Origin: Oscillatoriophycideae cyanobacterium NC_groundwater_1537_Pr4_S-0.65um_50_18
GTDB taxonomy: Bacteria; Cyanobacteriota; Cyanobacteriia; Elainellales; Elainellaceae
Assembly: GCA_016208305.1 (NCBI GenBank)
Contig: JACQYI010000006.1
Span: 992,001 to 1,056,000 of the forward strand
Reading direction: 5' to 3'
Length of the DNA: 64,000 bases
Part shown: piece after piece, positions 63,875 to 64,000 of the stretch
How positions within the stretch are numbered: the first letter of the stretch is position 1
Layout of the letters: each line of letters begins with the position of its first letter
Notes under the pieces: generated by a model
The model's database searches: none
The model's input: the letters and a program-made list of their open reading frames with translations, nothing else
Told to the model about the DNA's origin: nothing
Position numbers and translations under genes: made by a program

Positions 63875-64000
63875 CTAGCTAGGATTCCAAAATTCGAGTT
63901 TGGAAAAGATGCCAAAGTCTCTAAAGTTTAGCGTCCAAACTGGACATCGGTAATGCAATGCCATTGCTGCAACAGTTGCATCTTCTAGGGTTCCTTGCCA
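63875..64000 (-). CDS. C-terminus of a PIN-domain (VapC-like) protein, cut by window edge
   Basis: On the minus strand, 41 codons read from the window edge to a TAG at 63875-63877. GTLEDATVAAMALHYRCPVW and TLNFRDFGIFSKLEFWNP match the last acidic motif and C-terminal strand of PIN-domain toxins. The start and the antitoxin gene must lie beyond base 64000. Confidence 0.7.
   Translation of the reverse strand, partial: WQGTLEDATVAAMALHYRCPVWTLNFRDFGIFSKLEFWNPS

Overview
The window is cyanobacterial chromosomal DNA. The octamer GCGATCGC (HIP1) occurs throughout, inside and between genes. Many genes belong to families typical of cyanobacteria: DUF1825, DUF4332, the ABC1/UbiB kinases, an mntCAB manganese transporter, a plastid-type GNAT, a double-domain histidine phosphatase, and DUF4347/RTX surface proteins. 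Intergenic stretches are long and full of short tandem and palindromic repeats, as in large-genome filamentous cyanobacteria of the Leptolyngbya type; the genus is a guess. I saw no rRNA, tRNA, CRISPR array, prophage or intact transposase.

Layout. 0.3-6.2 kb: small membrane proteins, an ABC1-family kinase and an ABC exporter half-transporter. 6.2-7.4 kb: a gene-free repeat-bearing stretch. 7.4-13 kb: a DUF4347/Calx-beta/RTX surface protein, the periplasmic methionine-sulfoxide reductase MsrP, and a DUF4126 + flavin disulfide reductase operon. 13.3-19.8 kb: an accessory island with a zincin-like protease, a small secreted protein, a VapBC-type toxin-antitoxin pair, an AT-rich overlapping pair of unknown genes, a three-helix membrane protein and a 40-bp tandem repeat. 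19.8-26.7 kb: core genes pyrF, a glycosyltransferase, tyrS, a class A penicillin-binding protein, DUF1825 and an HD hydrolase. 26.8-30.3 kb: two regulator/oxidoreductase modules (HxlR-SDR and LysR-hydroxyacid dehydrogenase). 30.4-37.5 kb: a complete 212-bp MITE, an SGNH-like protein, an RTX protein with two membrane segments, an unusual HicA/HicB-like pair and an NfeD-like protein. 37.7-46.4 kb: the mntCAB operon with a long dyad at its promoter, an iron alcohol dehydrogenase, a second ABC exporter, an acyltransferase and a membrane protein. 46.4-56.5 kb: a decayed response-regulator fragment, a GNAT, DUF4332, a Ser/Thr kinase, a phytase-like esterase, a CPBP protease, a double histidine phosphatase and a repeat-rich stretch with an SDR fragment. 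56.7-64 kb: a carboxylesterase-AraC-SDR-DUF4331-GNAT row, then fumC, a methyltransferase and the C-terminus of a PIN-domain protein cut by the window edge.

How genes work together. mntC-mntA-mntB form one high-affinity Mn/Zn uptake system. The HxlR and LysR regulators each lie divergent to the oxidoreductase they probably control, with dyads between. tyrS, the glycosyltransferase and pyrF are closely spaced on one strand. The esterase stop codon overlaps the AraC start, and a short-chain dehydrogenase with a degenerate active site and a DUF4331 protein follow. The best candidates for something undescribed are the overlapping 165-aa/250-aa pair at 16.9-18.1 kb, the HicA/HicB-like pair with a long C-terminal extension, and the 21-bp dyad in front of mntC.
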